Positions 53,652-64,000 of a DNA stretch of 64,000 nt are shown here, piece by piece. The stretch is from positions 7,954,425-8,018,424 of the forward strand of contig JAJEKV010000062.1 in NCBI GenBank assembly GCA_021234155.1, given 5' to 3'. Numbering within the stretch: the stretch's first letter is position 1; each line of letters begins with the position of its first letter. This DNA comes from Isoetes taiwanensis (Eukaryota; Streptophyta; Lycopodiopsida; Isoetales; Isoetaceae). The notes beneath the pieces are model-generated. The model did no database searches. It was given only the letters and a program-made list of their open reading frames with translations, and was not told where the DNA came from. Made by a program: the position numbers and the translations under genes.

Positions 53652-55079
53652 TGACCCGTAACCTGATGGATGCATCCCAGTGTGTGGTAGTAGAAAACTC
53701 AATGCCCAAATACTTATAAGACTGAGCCACCTCCACTACCTGCCCCTGGTAAGTGAATGAGGGAAGACGTGGGTGCCGAGATGATGGGACCAGCAGCACC
53801 CTTGTCTTGGCCAAGTTAACTCTCATGTCAGTGAATTGGCGTAAAGTGTCCAAAGCATCCGGTGGCGTTGCATGTCCTCCGGGTATATGCGAGCAAAGCC
53901 AACATCATCAGCATATATGAGTTGCCGTCGGATTATGTGGTGCATCAACCGCCCTCCCCGTTGCTTTCGGGCCTAGCCATTTTTCTAGCTGGTCAATGTA
54001 CAAGCCGAAGAGCGTGGGGATAGAGGGCAGCCTTGGCGACCCTCTAATGCTACTAACAACAACGCTCCCCGACAAGTGAGACGACCGAGCAAGCCTCAGA
54101 TAGTTTGTATATAGCATTCTCGCAAGTCGACGGGGTCCCTAAGCCGTCTCAATCGTCCCCACAACTTATCCCGAGGCTTTGTGGTCAAAAAGCCTTTATA
54201 AATCCACAAAGCAACAAGATGATTCTCGCTTCGATTCCGCTATCCTCTATGAGTGTTCGCAGAGTGAAGATATGGTCAATAGTAGAATGTTTGGGGAAGC
54301 CGGCCGCCAAGGCGTCAGCCCGCACTTCTCCATCCTCGCCCAAAGTGTCAATCGCCGCCAAGAATCCCTAAGCAACTTGGCAAAGACGAGAACTGACCAT
54401 AATGGTAATACGATAGTTGGCTGGGCCGGGGGTCCCTTTTGTATATGGGCACAACTCTACTAGTAGTCCAAAGGCGGGGGAAGCCTTCTTGCAATGCCTG
54501 AAGAGTCTTTGTGGAGAACCGCACCATTGGGGGCCCGCCCACTTGAGAAGCTCTGCACGCATACCATCCAAATCTGGCCGCCTTCCCCGATTAGCGTTCT
54601 ATGTGCCCATTATGACATCCCTTCGAATGACCAATGCTAGGCCTCGTCATGAGGTACTCGGTGCCCCGCTTCCCATTGGGTCATACAAATGCCGCAAGTA
54701 TCTCACCCATTGTTCCGGTAATATTTCTGTCTTGGCTGTGCTTACTTACTCAAGACCTTTCTCCGTAAGGCCCTAGGGTGGCGGTCTAGAAGACCAAACA
54801 TCACATTCTTTGAGTGCTCATAAGGTACCCGGCTTTCTTGGTCTTGAGGAAGGAGCGGTATTGACGGGACGGCTGACTGGCGAATGGTGGGGTCCAGCAC
54901 TTGGCGGAGCCATCGTTTCAGCTCCCGACATTTGTCATCGAACCAGTGATTGCGGGGGAAGGTGGTTGCAGCCCCTGTGGATCGTCGAGAGCGGTCTCTC
55001 CCAAAGCATCTGTCCCCTACCCTCAGAAGGAGCTGGTTCAGCTGGGCCGTCTGCTGTTGAAGTGTGGGGAGTTGCAGCA
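53652..55079 (-). pseudogene. LINE RT, fingers and palm
   Basis: Frame-broken reverse transcriptase of the LINE in copy B. From 55079 downward it runs pre-RT linker (FPRNHWFDDKCRELKRWL), DLDGMRAELLKWAG and PANYRITIMVSSRL (fingers), then RLPSIPTLFGLYIDQLEKWL and a YADD-region remnant (TATHICADDVG-like), then MRVNLAKTRVLLV and YKYLGIEF. The sequence stops at the CACTA terminus at 53651. Confidence 0.8.
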
Positions 55080-55840
55080 GTATCTGGGTGTGTTTGTGTG
55101 TAGAAGTATCTGAGTTACGTCCTTTCAGTTCTTTAATTTACAATATGATAGATCCTCGAACCATAAACCCATAAATCCCTACAAACCTAAACCCATATCC
55201 TTATCCCATTAAACTTCATCCAAGAGATTGTAATGAGTCAGAATGAATATGTATCTTTCAATGGAGTTTGTACTGTATATGGATTGTATATGTATCTTAT
55301 TAGCACATGAACCTTAAATTCGTACGCCTAGATCCTGCAAACACATAACCCTAAACCCACAATGCTATAAGTGTAAACCCTAATTAAAGCTCCACCGGTT
55401 TAGGCCTTTATTTGTAGTAGTTCAAAAGAAGGAATTATTAAGATAAGACTATAGGATATTAGTTATGCAAAATAAAATATGCTCAAACAAATACAGAGAA
55501 TGCAAGTCACTAAATATAAAGAGAAAAATGGTTTGTTGTATAATATATGAGGATGTTCCACCAAGAACACTTATATCTTATCCAATAAATGGAGTTTACA
55601 CTCTTGAGCTACATTATCATTGAAATTCAATGATAATGGACCAGTTTAAGAATCAGTTTTTGGTTTTGAAAACAGTTGATTAACACTTTAATGTCTTTTA
55701 CTTCTCAAAGATGGCCACTCTATGTGATGTATGTCAACTCATATCTCAATCATGGTTGTGATGTGTGTAGGTTGTTCACGATCGACAAAAATGAAGATGT
55801 GGAACCCCAATCACCTTCCATAATTGGTGAACACTCTAGT
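55080..55840 (+). repeat. Duplicated segment, copy B, right part
   Basis: Matches 38646-39406 over 761 bp with about a handful of substitutions and no net length change. Together with 42511-44462 it makes a complete second copy once the LINE nest is removed. At 55840 it joins directly to a 5'-truncated copy of the inverted-repeat element. Confidence 0.93.
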
Positions 55841-56165
55841 CGGATGGGCATATTTGCCCTTTATTCTAAGATCTGGACCGTACATAGCGATCCTCGTTTG
55901 TGGGGTATGCATGCACAAGTTTTTGTATACTGTATATTAAAGTTTGCAAAATACTATAAGGTTTGAGAGAATGTACTTAATGGTGTTAATTTTGTACATG
56001 TATTGTAATGCTACATATTTGTAAATATATTTTTGGAGCTCTATTTTTGGAGCTCTCGCTGCCCTACGTAACCCCCCGTGTGAATATGCACCCAAACCAA
56101 AGGGGGTTGTGTGTTGATTGTTATATTAAAAAAAATTTTGAGCCCTTCGGGCCCTAACTAAAGCA
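55841..56165 (+). repeat. Inverted-repeat element, copy 3 (left end missing)
   Basis: Matches copy 2 from TCGGATGGGCATATTTGCCC onward. It lacks the left terminal repeat and part of the right, and has a small internal duplication (ATTTTTGGAGCTCT). The hairpin AGCCC-TTCG-GGCCC-like lies at 56140-56154. Confidence 0.8.
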
Positions 56166-56248
56166 AAGATAGGTAAACTTTATGGGCCTAAATATTAAAC
56201 TAAAAAGCACAATAACATCAAGACAAACAAATTATTTCCGCGAAGCAT

Positions 56249-57653
56249 TCATAAGCTATTACAACATAGGGTATTACAACATGAGTGGCACGAGCACAGG
56301 GCGGGGCTTTCTTTCTCAATCGCATGTTTCTCAATCTCCCTGATATAATGTTGAGCTAATGTGCCATGTCTCAAAGCAAATGCTGCAATGATTGGTGGCA
56401 AATTCCAACACAAACCCTCTTTTGATCTCAAATGACCTAGCAAATATTTCTCAACTTCATCTTTCATTCTCAACGTCCATTTAGAATCGCTAAGGCCACA
56501 AGCGATCTTGATTCTTCCCACCATCTATCAAAGTAACGTGACAATTGGTTTTGTCATGATAAAACTGGATAAGAATGTAAGAAATTAAGTAACTTGTTTT
56601 GCATTTGTCTCCAGCTTTCTGATGAGCTTTCTGATGCCAGACACAGCCAACAGAGCTCTGCAACATCAACCCATGTATTGATTTCTGAGTGCTTATTACT
56701 TTCAGCTAGCATCTGTTCAAAAACATTTGTCCAATGTGCGCTTTCAGACTTAAAAATGATCATCCCTCCCATGAGCTTGTACATTGTTTCCATGCTAGTG
56801 ATATCTACAAAAACCGTCTCTAGCCCATTGTCTCTAGCCCATTGTTCACAAAGTGATGACAAAGAAATGTCTCGAAATTGTTTCGCTCCAAGTCTGATCT
56901 CTTCCAAATATCCATAGAATCCTTAACACTTGTGCCCCATTTGGCAAGAGAACTTCCAGTTATTTCTAAGTCCCGACTAAGGGACTCCACCACTACCAAG
57001 GAGAATAACTGTCCTATTATTCCTTCTTCAAATTTATCAACCATTACCCTAGCTGGTAGATTCTCGGCCTTTAGCCTTCCATTTCATCAAAAGACCACTT
57101 CCTACTCCGCATTTGGTTTGCATGTGGACATTCTACGTAAGTGTTCTCTTTGTCTAATTAAGAGGCTAGCACAATAACAGGAACAAAGCCGTCCATTGCC
57201 AATTCCAAATGCACCGAAGAAGAGCACTTACAAGAAGTTTCCGGCCCTAGGCGGCGAGGGGAAGATGACAAGACCCGGCAATCCCTGGAGGGTGAGGAGT
57301 GGCATCCATGAGATCTAAGAGAGCCAGATCAAAGGCTTCCTTAGATATTTCACCCTCTTTGGTCGCAGGAAATTTTGCCATGAGATCTTGAAACATGGTG
57401 GCCCATTCAAATGCCCTTTTCACGCTTTGAGGCTGCCATAAAACTGGATCTCCACTAGATTGATAACCTGATGCTAGTATGAGCATATCTAAAAAAGCAC
57501 CTGCAAGGCAATCTGAGCATAAACGAGAGAGAAGGATCTGCCAACCTAAGTATGCTAAAAAGATGAGATAACAAAATTTTCGAGCTTCGCACGGTGGCGA
57601 AATCGCTCACTGGCAAGCAAGCAGAATCGAATTCCACAATCAAACCCATCCAT
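56249..57653 (-). CDS. Multi-exon plant gene of unknown function
   Basis: Exon 1 is 57653-57611 (MDGFDCGIRFCLLA). A 110-nt phase-1 GT-AG intron leads to exon 2, from 57500, reading AFLDMLILASGYQSSGDPVL then RAFEWATMFQDLMAKFPAT. A strong donor (TTGTAAGTG) lies near 57233 and an acceptor (CCAGCTAG) at about 57048. Exon 3 opens DKFEEGIIGQLFSLVVVESL and continues, after a one-base break near 56905, as EEIRLGAKQFRDISLSSLCE. Later pieces are MYKLMGGMIIFKSE, VAELCWLCLAS and VEKYLLGHLRSKEGLCWNLP, the last past a further break. It reads as an alpha-helical globular protein with no motif I can name. The splicing logic is good, but breaks after exon 2, near 56905 and near 56520 leave its state open. Confidence 0.55.
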
Positions 57654-57975
57654 TATTTGCACTGTCGGGGCTCCAAAAGTATTCTTCCCAGCAGGTTTTC
57701 ATCGCCCGGAAGCCGCAGATCCGCATTTTTGGCGTACGCAGGTGCAGGAGAGGCTAACACGGGGGAGGATTTGTTGAGCCATAGCTGCGCCCAGCAAGAC
57801 ACCGTCGTCATGGAAAGAATAGTGTTACAAAAGGAAAGAACCCTAAAATCTATTCGGGGTTTCGGTTTCATCCATCTGTCAGAGGCGCCGGAGCTATCAT
57901 GCACAAATCCGAGCACAGCCAAGCAAGAATCGTTGCTCTGTAGATCTGACTAAACCCTAAAATATTTTCTTCCAC

Positions 57976-58006
57976 GAACCCCCGGGGGGTTCACCTCTAT
58001 ATAAGG
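57976..58006 (-). promoter_or_regulatory. TATA box and GC palindrome upstream of the unknown gene
   Basis: The minus strand has CCTTATATAGAGG near 58005, followed by the near-perfect palindrome GAACCCCCCGGGGGTTC and the leader TTTAGGGTTTAG. It would place transcription start near 57970, 320 bp before the ATG at 57653. The TATA sequence also reads as CTATATAAGG on the plus strand. Confidence 0.5.
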
Positions 58007-58576
58007 GGCATATGGCATGTGCGTGCATCAAGTCAGGAGAAACCCCTCTGTATACAGCTGACCCTCCATAGAAACCCCTATGTATACGGTCCCATACTGT
58101 CGAAAAATCATACCCGATTCCATACTTTTACACCCAGTCTAAGCTCTTCTTGCCCTACCCTCAACCTTATTTTTACGTCCGAATTTCATTCATGTATCCT
58201 ACCCTCTACCGTATTTTTACATCCAAATCAAGAAATGTTGCATCCAAATCGAGATTTAGGGTTCTTCGGTGGGCCATTTGAGTTCAATGGTCACTCGTAA
58301 AAATAAGAAAGAAATACTGAATTTTATTTATTTTAATTAAATCGATTTTAGGATGACATCATAACGAAATTCATTATTGATTATTGAATAATGAATTTAA
58401 ATTAATTATTGGTCATGATTTTATTTTTAGGGCACGCCTTTTAAGGACGTCATTATGGTGAACTTAAGCCATGCATTTGCCGCCAATGATCGAAGCTCAT
58501 TCCCTCTAGCGCTATTCCTCTCCTCTCTCCGTCCGACACTCCTTCTCCCGATCCGCCTATTCCTCTCCCACATTCG

Positions 58577-58920
58577 ACAATGGCGCTGATTAAGACCACC
58601 TCCCCTGTTGCCCACTGAAGAATCCGTGGGCTCTGCTCCCACCGAAGGAAGAGGCCGCCGAGGAAGAGGCCGCACCTGAGGAAGAGGCGAAGGGCACTAA
58701 GCTGAAGGTTGTCGAAATTTTCCCTGCATGGAAGTGGTGCACATGCAAGATCATGGAGCTCATATCAGCGAAAAAGTTCAGCAATGGGTTGATCGCGTGA
58801 CTCCTGCAGGATGAGCGGCTTTTGGAAATGAAAATCCGTGCAAGAGGGAACGATCGTATGTCTTTGCTTAGGATGCCACCTCCGGCGGTCGGTGGTGAAA
58901 GCCTCAGTTAGTCGACCTCC
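58577..58920 (+). pseudogene. Possible small acidic protein gene, frame-broken
   Basis: ATG at 58577 opens MALIKTTSPVAH and meets TGA. In the next frame it continues KNPWALLPPKEEAAEEEAAP then KLKVVEIFPAWKWCTCKIME and stops at 58798; a third frame then reads LLQDERLLEMKIRARGNDRM. Low-complexity Glu/Ala and then a Cys-x-Cys segment look protein-like, and composition differs from the AT-rich flanks. I do not recognise the family. It runs divergently from the gene at 56249-57653. Confidence 0.35.
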
Positions 58921-59951
58921 GTTCCCGCCTCCGTTATTCTGATATCCGCTAAGTTGTGCCCCGGGTTATGCCTCCAGGACGTCATTAATGATAGCTTAGG
59001 TTTTTTTATTTGCCATATGAAATATCCCTGAACTTGTTTTGTAAAGCTCCTGATCTGTTTTTTCTTTTGTAAAGCTCCCCTTTTAGGACCTTTGTTTTGT
59101 AAATGGCCATGAAAACAGGGGATGTAAACCGCCATGCTTGGTGTGAACCTTCCTTTTTGTAAAGTATGTTATTATAATATGAATATGAAGCAGTTTCAGA
59201 CATTGTTCTTGTGTTTTACTTTGTCTCTTAATATGTTTCTTTTATGTAATGTTATTAACCGAAATCAGACTTCAAACATTGTATGCTTTGTTCTTTCTAA
59301 AGTATGATTTTGATTATGTCTTATTGTCTTCACGTCATGCCCTTAAAGTAGATTGTAGGGTAACAGTATCTGCTGTTTTGGAAGCATTTTATTATGCTTC
59401 TGTAAATGCTGCAGAAATAAATCATGGAGTAATGGAATCAAAAAGGCTTAAAGCACACCTAACTAACTAGTTCCACAAGCAACCAGTAGCCACTGTTTAT
59501 TGCATTCAAAGTAAAGTTTAAACAAGATCACAGTTTCCAGTAGCGTACAATGCATTAAGTAAAGCAAAGCAAATAGAACATGCACGAGATTTATACAAAG
59601 CAGAAAAGTGCTCTTAAACTTAAACTGTTGAAATGGTAGCTTTAATCATAAATGATCATTGATAAAGTAGTTCACATTGTTCTGGCTGAACCTTATGAAC
59701 TCCCTAGACCTTCTGCTTGCCCTTGTCACCTACAAAAAAAAATGAAAGAGAAGAGACAGTTAGTAGCAGAATTCAACCATTTGAAGACGTCTAATTTAAT
59801 ATTACCCTACCAATGTTACATTCACGGACAAACTTATTCAGTGTACTCTTTCATTATCATGCGATGGTAAATGTTTTTGCGCAGGTTCATATCTTAAAGA
59901 TGCAAGAGATATGATAGACTCGAGGTCTATATAAGTCGATTATCGGCCGGA
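58921..59951. other. No recognisable gene
   Basis: AT-rich. The first 250 bases contain several TTTTGTAAAG(C/T) repeats and AT-rich words consistent with a 3' UTR of the small plus-strand gene. Short frames at 59249-59470 and 59652-59870 have no identifiable features. Confidence 0.5.
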
Positions 59952-62900
59952 TCATAAGTAAACCAAGTGGACTTGCCGTCCTTCTTTGCAATGTTCTTGT
60001 AATATGCGATTTAATTGAACTTCAAAAAGCGGGCGTTTAACTAAGTCCACGGGCTCCCTACTCTCTTTCCATGCACGCCCAGATTTCCTCCTCATGCTAA
60101 GTACCCTACCAAGATACCAAACCTTATGAATTGCAGCAGATTTGTTCCTTTTTCGTGAAGCTTGTGCGGTTTGTGGTGCCACCGCCGATTCCATTGGTTC
60201 TTCGGCACACCTTTGCACAATCTGTCCCAATGCCGAAAGCGAGTTTGTGCATCAACATTACTTTCTTCAATAGAATATACAATAGTCTTAACCCTCGTCA
60301 ACTTTTGTCCTTCGATAGCCACAGTTCCCATTCAAATGACTCACTATAGTTGACTTGAAGATTTTCTTACCTTCCATAACAACATGCCAAGAAACATGAG
60401 ATGGCTTCCTCCTCTCGCATTCATCTAACATTTCACAAACACATGTCGTAATTCAGACCTGGCCACATCATCCTCACTAACTACCTCGTTCCTTTGATCT
60501 TCACCTTCAATCTCCATGTTCTCTTCCGTGGCATCGGTCTCATCTCCCAATGTGGTAGAGCTCGGGTCTACCACCACGACTACTATGAAACCAATCTTCG
60601 GCCTTCCATGGCTCACTAAACTAGCCATCATTCTCCTCAATTGTAATGCCAACGCTTGTGCACAATGCTTGTGCAGCTGACAAGCCCTTCCTTTAAGGCC
60701 TCGATAATCTTGTCATCCGATCCACGCTCAGACCTCGCAAGGTTACTGGTGAGCACATCCCCATTGGTATCTACCTTCTTTTCTAACTCTTCCCAAATGT
60801 GTTCTTGCTTAGCATGTGCTGCGAGGAAAGCGGGGAGGGTAGTGGCTGCTTGAAACTCTGAAATATGATTGAGAGCGGAGGCACTCTCCAACAAGTCTGC
60901 GCCCGTCATAGGCTCTTTAGTTTCGCACCATGCCACCGACTTTAGAGAAGAAGTTCTCACATACGCCCGATCCTGCGGTAATTTGTAAGGGCAACTCTAA
61001 ATGCCCAATTCTGAACTAAAATACTTTATTAGCAAAGACAAAGAAAATGGCATGACAATTGCACGCCTATAAAGGTTTCCCAGACTAATGAAGTTCTTAC
61101 TCAACGAATGCGTCTTTGTTAGCCGTCAACCACAACCTCAAAGCCTGTTATGCACCTAAAGTTTTAAAGATAATACCAGATTGAAAGTAGCAAAATGCAG
61201 TTCCAGCTCACCTAAAGAAGAAGGACACCGTTCGCGGCAGGCTTTAATCCGAGCCCTCAAGTCCAAAGTAGGTGAGAGGAAGATGTCAATATATGATGCC
61301 ACGACTTCCAAATAAACTTTGGTGCCCAAATTCCGCATTGGTGGGCCTGCGGAACCATTGCTTAGTTAGGCCCAAGCATTGCTGAACCTTTCTAGAAGCA
61401 AGGCGTTATGCGGAGCCTCCGCTTTGCCGATCCCGGGCGCTTTCATCGTCTCAAGTTGCAGCCCATGCTTCCCTTGGCATAACTCAAAGACATGGTGTAT
61501 GTCATTGAGAGTCACTAACTCGTTCCCTAAGTACAACCTTCTAGAGGCACTATCCATGGGATTAACAAGCTTCTTACCGTTGTGCACGAAATCTTGGTCA
61601 TGAAGCCCATAAACATCCTTATTTCTCGAGGCACTTAGTGGCCAACCGTCCCATGAAACCTTGAATGTGCTGTCTGGTGCAGACCTGGATGTATAATCTG
61701 CAAACATGCACGCCCTTCTCCTCAAGTCTCCATCCGAGCTGTGGCCGATTAGAGGGCCCACAACCATTCTCAAGTGCACATTCCACAAGTCTTGGATTTG
61801 CTTTTGCCGACGTCTAACCTCAAGGTGATCAAATCATTTACATGTCGAAATAATGGCAAGAACGAAGTCAAGGGCACTTCCTATGCAAGGGATTCACGAT
61901 AAGAACTCTTGCATAGTCTTGAAATGACATTCTCCTCTCGAAGGCATTGATAATTATGTTGTAGCCCTCTTCATCGGAGCCAACTAACACCTCAAATGTG
62001 CCATTACAAGCATGGCCTTCTTTCTTTCCACAAAAGCCGAGCAAGCAGTCATCTCACAGGAATCCAACGTCACCCGGCTTTATGGCGGTCTCTCGACCTC
62101 CGACCACAATTGCTGGAACCCCCCCCAAATCCAAGTGCTGGCGTTGCATGTGTCGAGTGTAGACCTGAGCAAGATGCTTGAATGTTTCTTCCCTAAGACC
62201 GACCTTGTAAAAGAAGCTTTCTCGTGTGGAGCGCATAGTGGTGGACATACTCGGACCTGCAAAATTGAGAGAAAGAAAATTGTGCATTCTTCTCCCTCCC
62301 CATATCTTAATTGTTTCAAACAACGCCTTTGTGGTTTCCCTGTATCTTCTTTTATGCCCTGGTCTGATTATGTTTTGAGCTATGTCCCTTAGAAAATCCC
62401 AAAGAGCTGGTTTTCCACTAAATTTACCTTGCCGATGTGCCTCCACTATGTCTGGCGGCGAATCTGGCGACATCTTTCCCTGTTCATTGACTCCTCTAGA
62501 CTCCCTCTTAGCGACCTTTCTTTCATGGATAATCACAAGTAACTCTCATTTTGGAAAACATTAATTCCTTATGTAACTTCCTTACCTCATGAACTATGGA
62601 GACACAGCCATCTTCTTCATCTCAATTGCATTCAAATAATCGATCTAATACATAATTTTGTGGTTCTAAAGCCCCTTGCCACCTTGTCATCGGTCTGTCT
62701 ATGCACTCTCATGTAAAAATCCCTCTCTTTTTTTTTTAGCGACACATAAAGAACATTGATAATTTTCAAAGGGTTCACCTTTAAAGACGACCCTCTTGCA
62801 TTTCTTATGCCTAAACGAGCCACTAATCTCTATTAAACCCTGCCCAACTACAAATGTATCTTTGCAATGGTTCACAATACCAATGTGTCCCTTCTTTCAG

Positions 62901-64000
62901 CTCATGCGAAAAGGGTCTTAAATCCTTAACTTTATCTCCATACCTATATTTGTTACGCCAATAGCCCCACATAGTAGACCCAAGGGCGTTTACATTCTTA
63001 ATAATCGACAATGAAACCCTAGATACCCTACAAACTTAAAATACAAACCACTTATGAAGCCACTAAGAGTACTCCACGTGAATCTGTTACTTGATGAAGC
63101 TTGGCTTTCGAGCTTGGAGGAGGGCACGGAGGATTTCTTTGCTCATGTCAAAATCAGTCCAATCAAGCGAGATTATTCAACATTATAGCAGCTAAAACGT
63201 AAAACGTGAACACTACTTCTAACAAATAAAATAGAGGTTACCTCTTGCAAAAAGAATGCAATTTTCCTTGTTGCGGTGCGCTTCACCCATTTCTTGACCT
63301 GCCACCTCTTCTTTGCTTGGTCACTTGACTCCTTACGTATTCATGGCGGCATGCACGTGTCTCTTAGATAGAATGTGATCTTTCATGTGGCCATTAAGAC
63401 ATCCGGTTCTTGGAAACGATTAGAAGCCTTTCACACATGGCACAAACAACACGAATGTCATCAAGTTTAGCATATCCACCAATTTTGCTCTCGTATAGCT
63501 TGAACACAACATCAAAATTCTAGTTTCTTCTTGAAACTTTGCAATGGTAGCAGACTAATGTACTTTCTACTAGAGTTTGATTCTCCTTGCAAATGTCCGA
63601 CTCCTCCTCAACATTGCAAGGCCGATCCTTCTTCTCCACACCCTGCTCTCCCTTCTCCTCACACTTGAGGTTGCGCTCGTAATTATCGGCATGACCCTTG
63701 GACTTCAAGTGGCTGCGTTCAAAGTTACACAAGGTGTCATCTCCACCTTTACCATAACGTTTCTCACATTCAAGACACCAAATAGCAAATACTGGTTTAC
63801 CATGGGCATCATAAGAACACAATTCAAACTGTCTTTTTTCGATTCTTTTTACATTGCGACTTTGAACTTAACTTCTTCAAAGCAACTTGCCATTTGGCAA
63901 CATCAAACCTTGTTGCTAACTTGGATAGCAACCTATTCTTTGAAAAATTCAAATCTGATACATCATCTAAAAAGGCGGCATCTTCAACGAGAACAAGTTC
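59952..64000 (-). pseudogene. Large transposase-like gene with two zinc fingers, frame-broken, runs off the right edge
   Basis: From the window edge downward: FSKNRLLSKLATRFDVAKWQ (63950), then finger 1 (CLEC near 63775, closing HLKSKGH), and finger 2 near 63460 (CAMCERLL...HMKDHILSKRH). Next come WGYWRNKYRYGDKVKDLRPF (62950) and FLRDIAQNIIRPGHKRRYRE with FIKIWGG-like residues (62536-62054). The most distinctive block is VGPLIGHSSDGDLRRRACMF, then KVSWDGWPL and LHDQDFVHNGKKLVNPMDSA (61788-61480). HDQDFxHNxKK is reminiscent of the catalytic-Asp-then-HxxKN block of P-element/THAP-type RNase-H-fold transposases. Later pieces are SASALNHISEFQAATTLPAF (60900) and IVYSIEESNVDAQTRF (60290). At least eight frames are needed over 4 kb. 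Superfamily is my inference from one block. Confidence 0.55.

Larger units (their letters stand above)
44463..55079 (-). mobile_element. LINE inserted in copy B, itself split by a CACTA element
   Basis: The minus-strand LINE occupies 55079-53652 and 45613-44463 (2.58 kb in total). The first part reads HWFDDKCRELKRWLRQVLDP, DGMRAELLKWAGPQ, IPTLFGLYIDQLEKW, and ends YKYLGIEFSTTTHWDASIRLRV. The second part resumes ...YAMQKQITRR...LVEPVLLYG and thumb residues, a 3' UTR with hairpin (44511-44498) and an (ATTCT)n tail. Between RV and LVEPVLLYG lie 31 residues once the insert is removed, the same as in LINE 3. The endonuclease is absent, so it is 5'-truncated. No clear target duplication was found. 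Confidence 0.85.

Noticed and set aside
57653-57922. 90-codon minus-strand frame upstream of the unknown gene
   Set aside because: It occupies the predicted 5' leader between the TATA box and the ATG at 57653 and ends where exon 1 starts; better read as leader.

Overview
This is a stretch of a large, repeat-rich eukaryotic nuclear genome, almost certainly a land plant. The support is short GT-AG introns, plant-type gene families (a TAG-type DNA glycosylase with a long N-terminal extension, a mitochondrial carrier of the plant MTM1 type, NRAMP exons, a DLNG-type FCP1 phosphatase domain) and plant-style transposons (Ty3/gypsy with a tRNA-Asp-like primer site, CACTA, PIF/Harbinger, L1-type LINEs). 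The clade cannot be fixed by eye; a seedless plant is my weak guess. I see no rRNA or tRNA gene, CRISPR array, operon or organelle gene cluster. Layout, left to right. 1-12 kb: a short inverted-repeat element, a SINE-like stretch, a truncated gypsy element on the minus strand (LTR, primer site, gag, protease; no RT or integrase), local duplications, and a chimeric gene fragment in which an MTM1-like carrier exon is followed, with in-phase GT-AG introns, by NRAMP transporter exons. 14.3-15.9 kb: the best host gene, a five-exon DNA-3-methyladenine glycosylase I whose frame is broken only at a seven-G run. 18-28 kb: three LINE copies, each starting and ending at a (CT)n microsatellite, plus a Harbinger transposase. 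28.2-31.8 kb: a 3.4 kb foldback with arms of about 1.3 kb. 32.1-35.4 kb (minus): a three-exon gene joining a long region that looks like a degenerate DNA methyltransferase to a C-terminal FCP1/HAD phosphatase domain, with a TATA box and a 45-bp tandem repeat upstream. 36.7-39.4 kb and 42.5-55.8 kb are two copies of one 2.7 kb segment. The first copy is uninterrupted. The second is split by a minus-strand LINE, which is split by an 8.04 kb CACTA-type transposon. That transposon carries 19-bp minisatellites and a second foldback, which is itself split by a 322-bp MITE: a nest four insertions deep that can be read from the sequence alone. 56.2-57.7 kb (minus): a multi-exon gene of unknown function with its own TATA box, and a possible small gene running the other way at 58.6 kb. 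59.9 kb to the right edge (minus): a long, frame-broken transposase-like gene with two zinc fingers, running off the window. Host genes here are few and several carry one-base frame breaks or single C-to-T-type stops. Either they are decaying or the assembly has residual indel errors; reads or transcripts would separate these.
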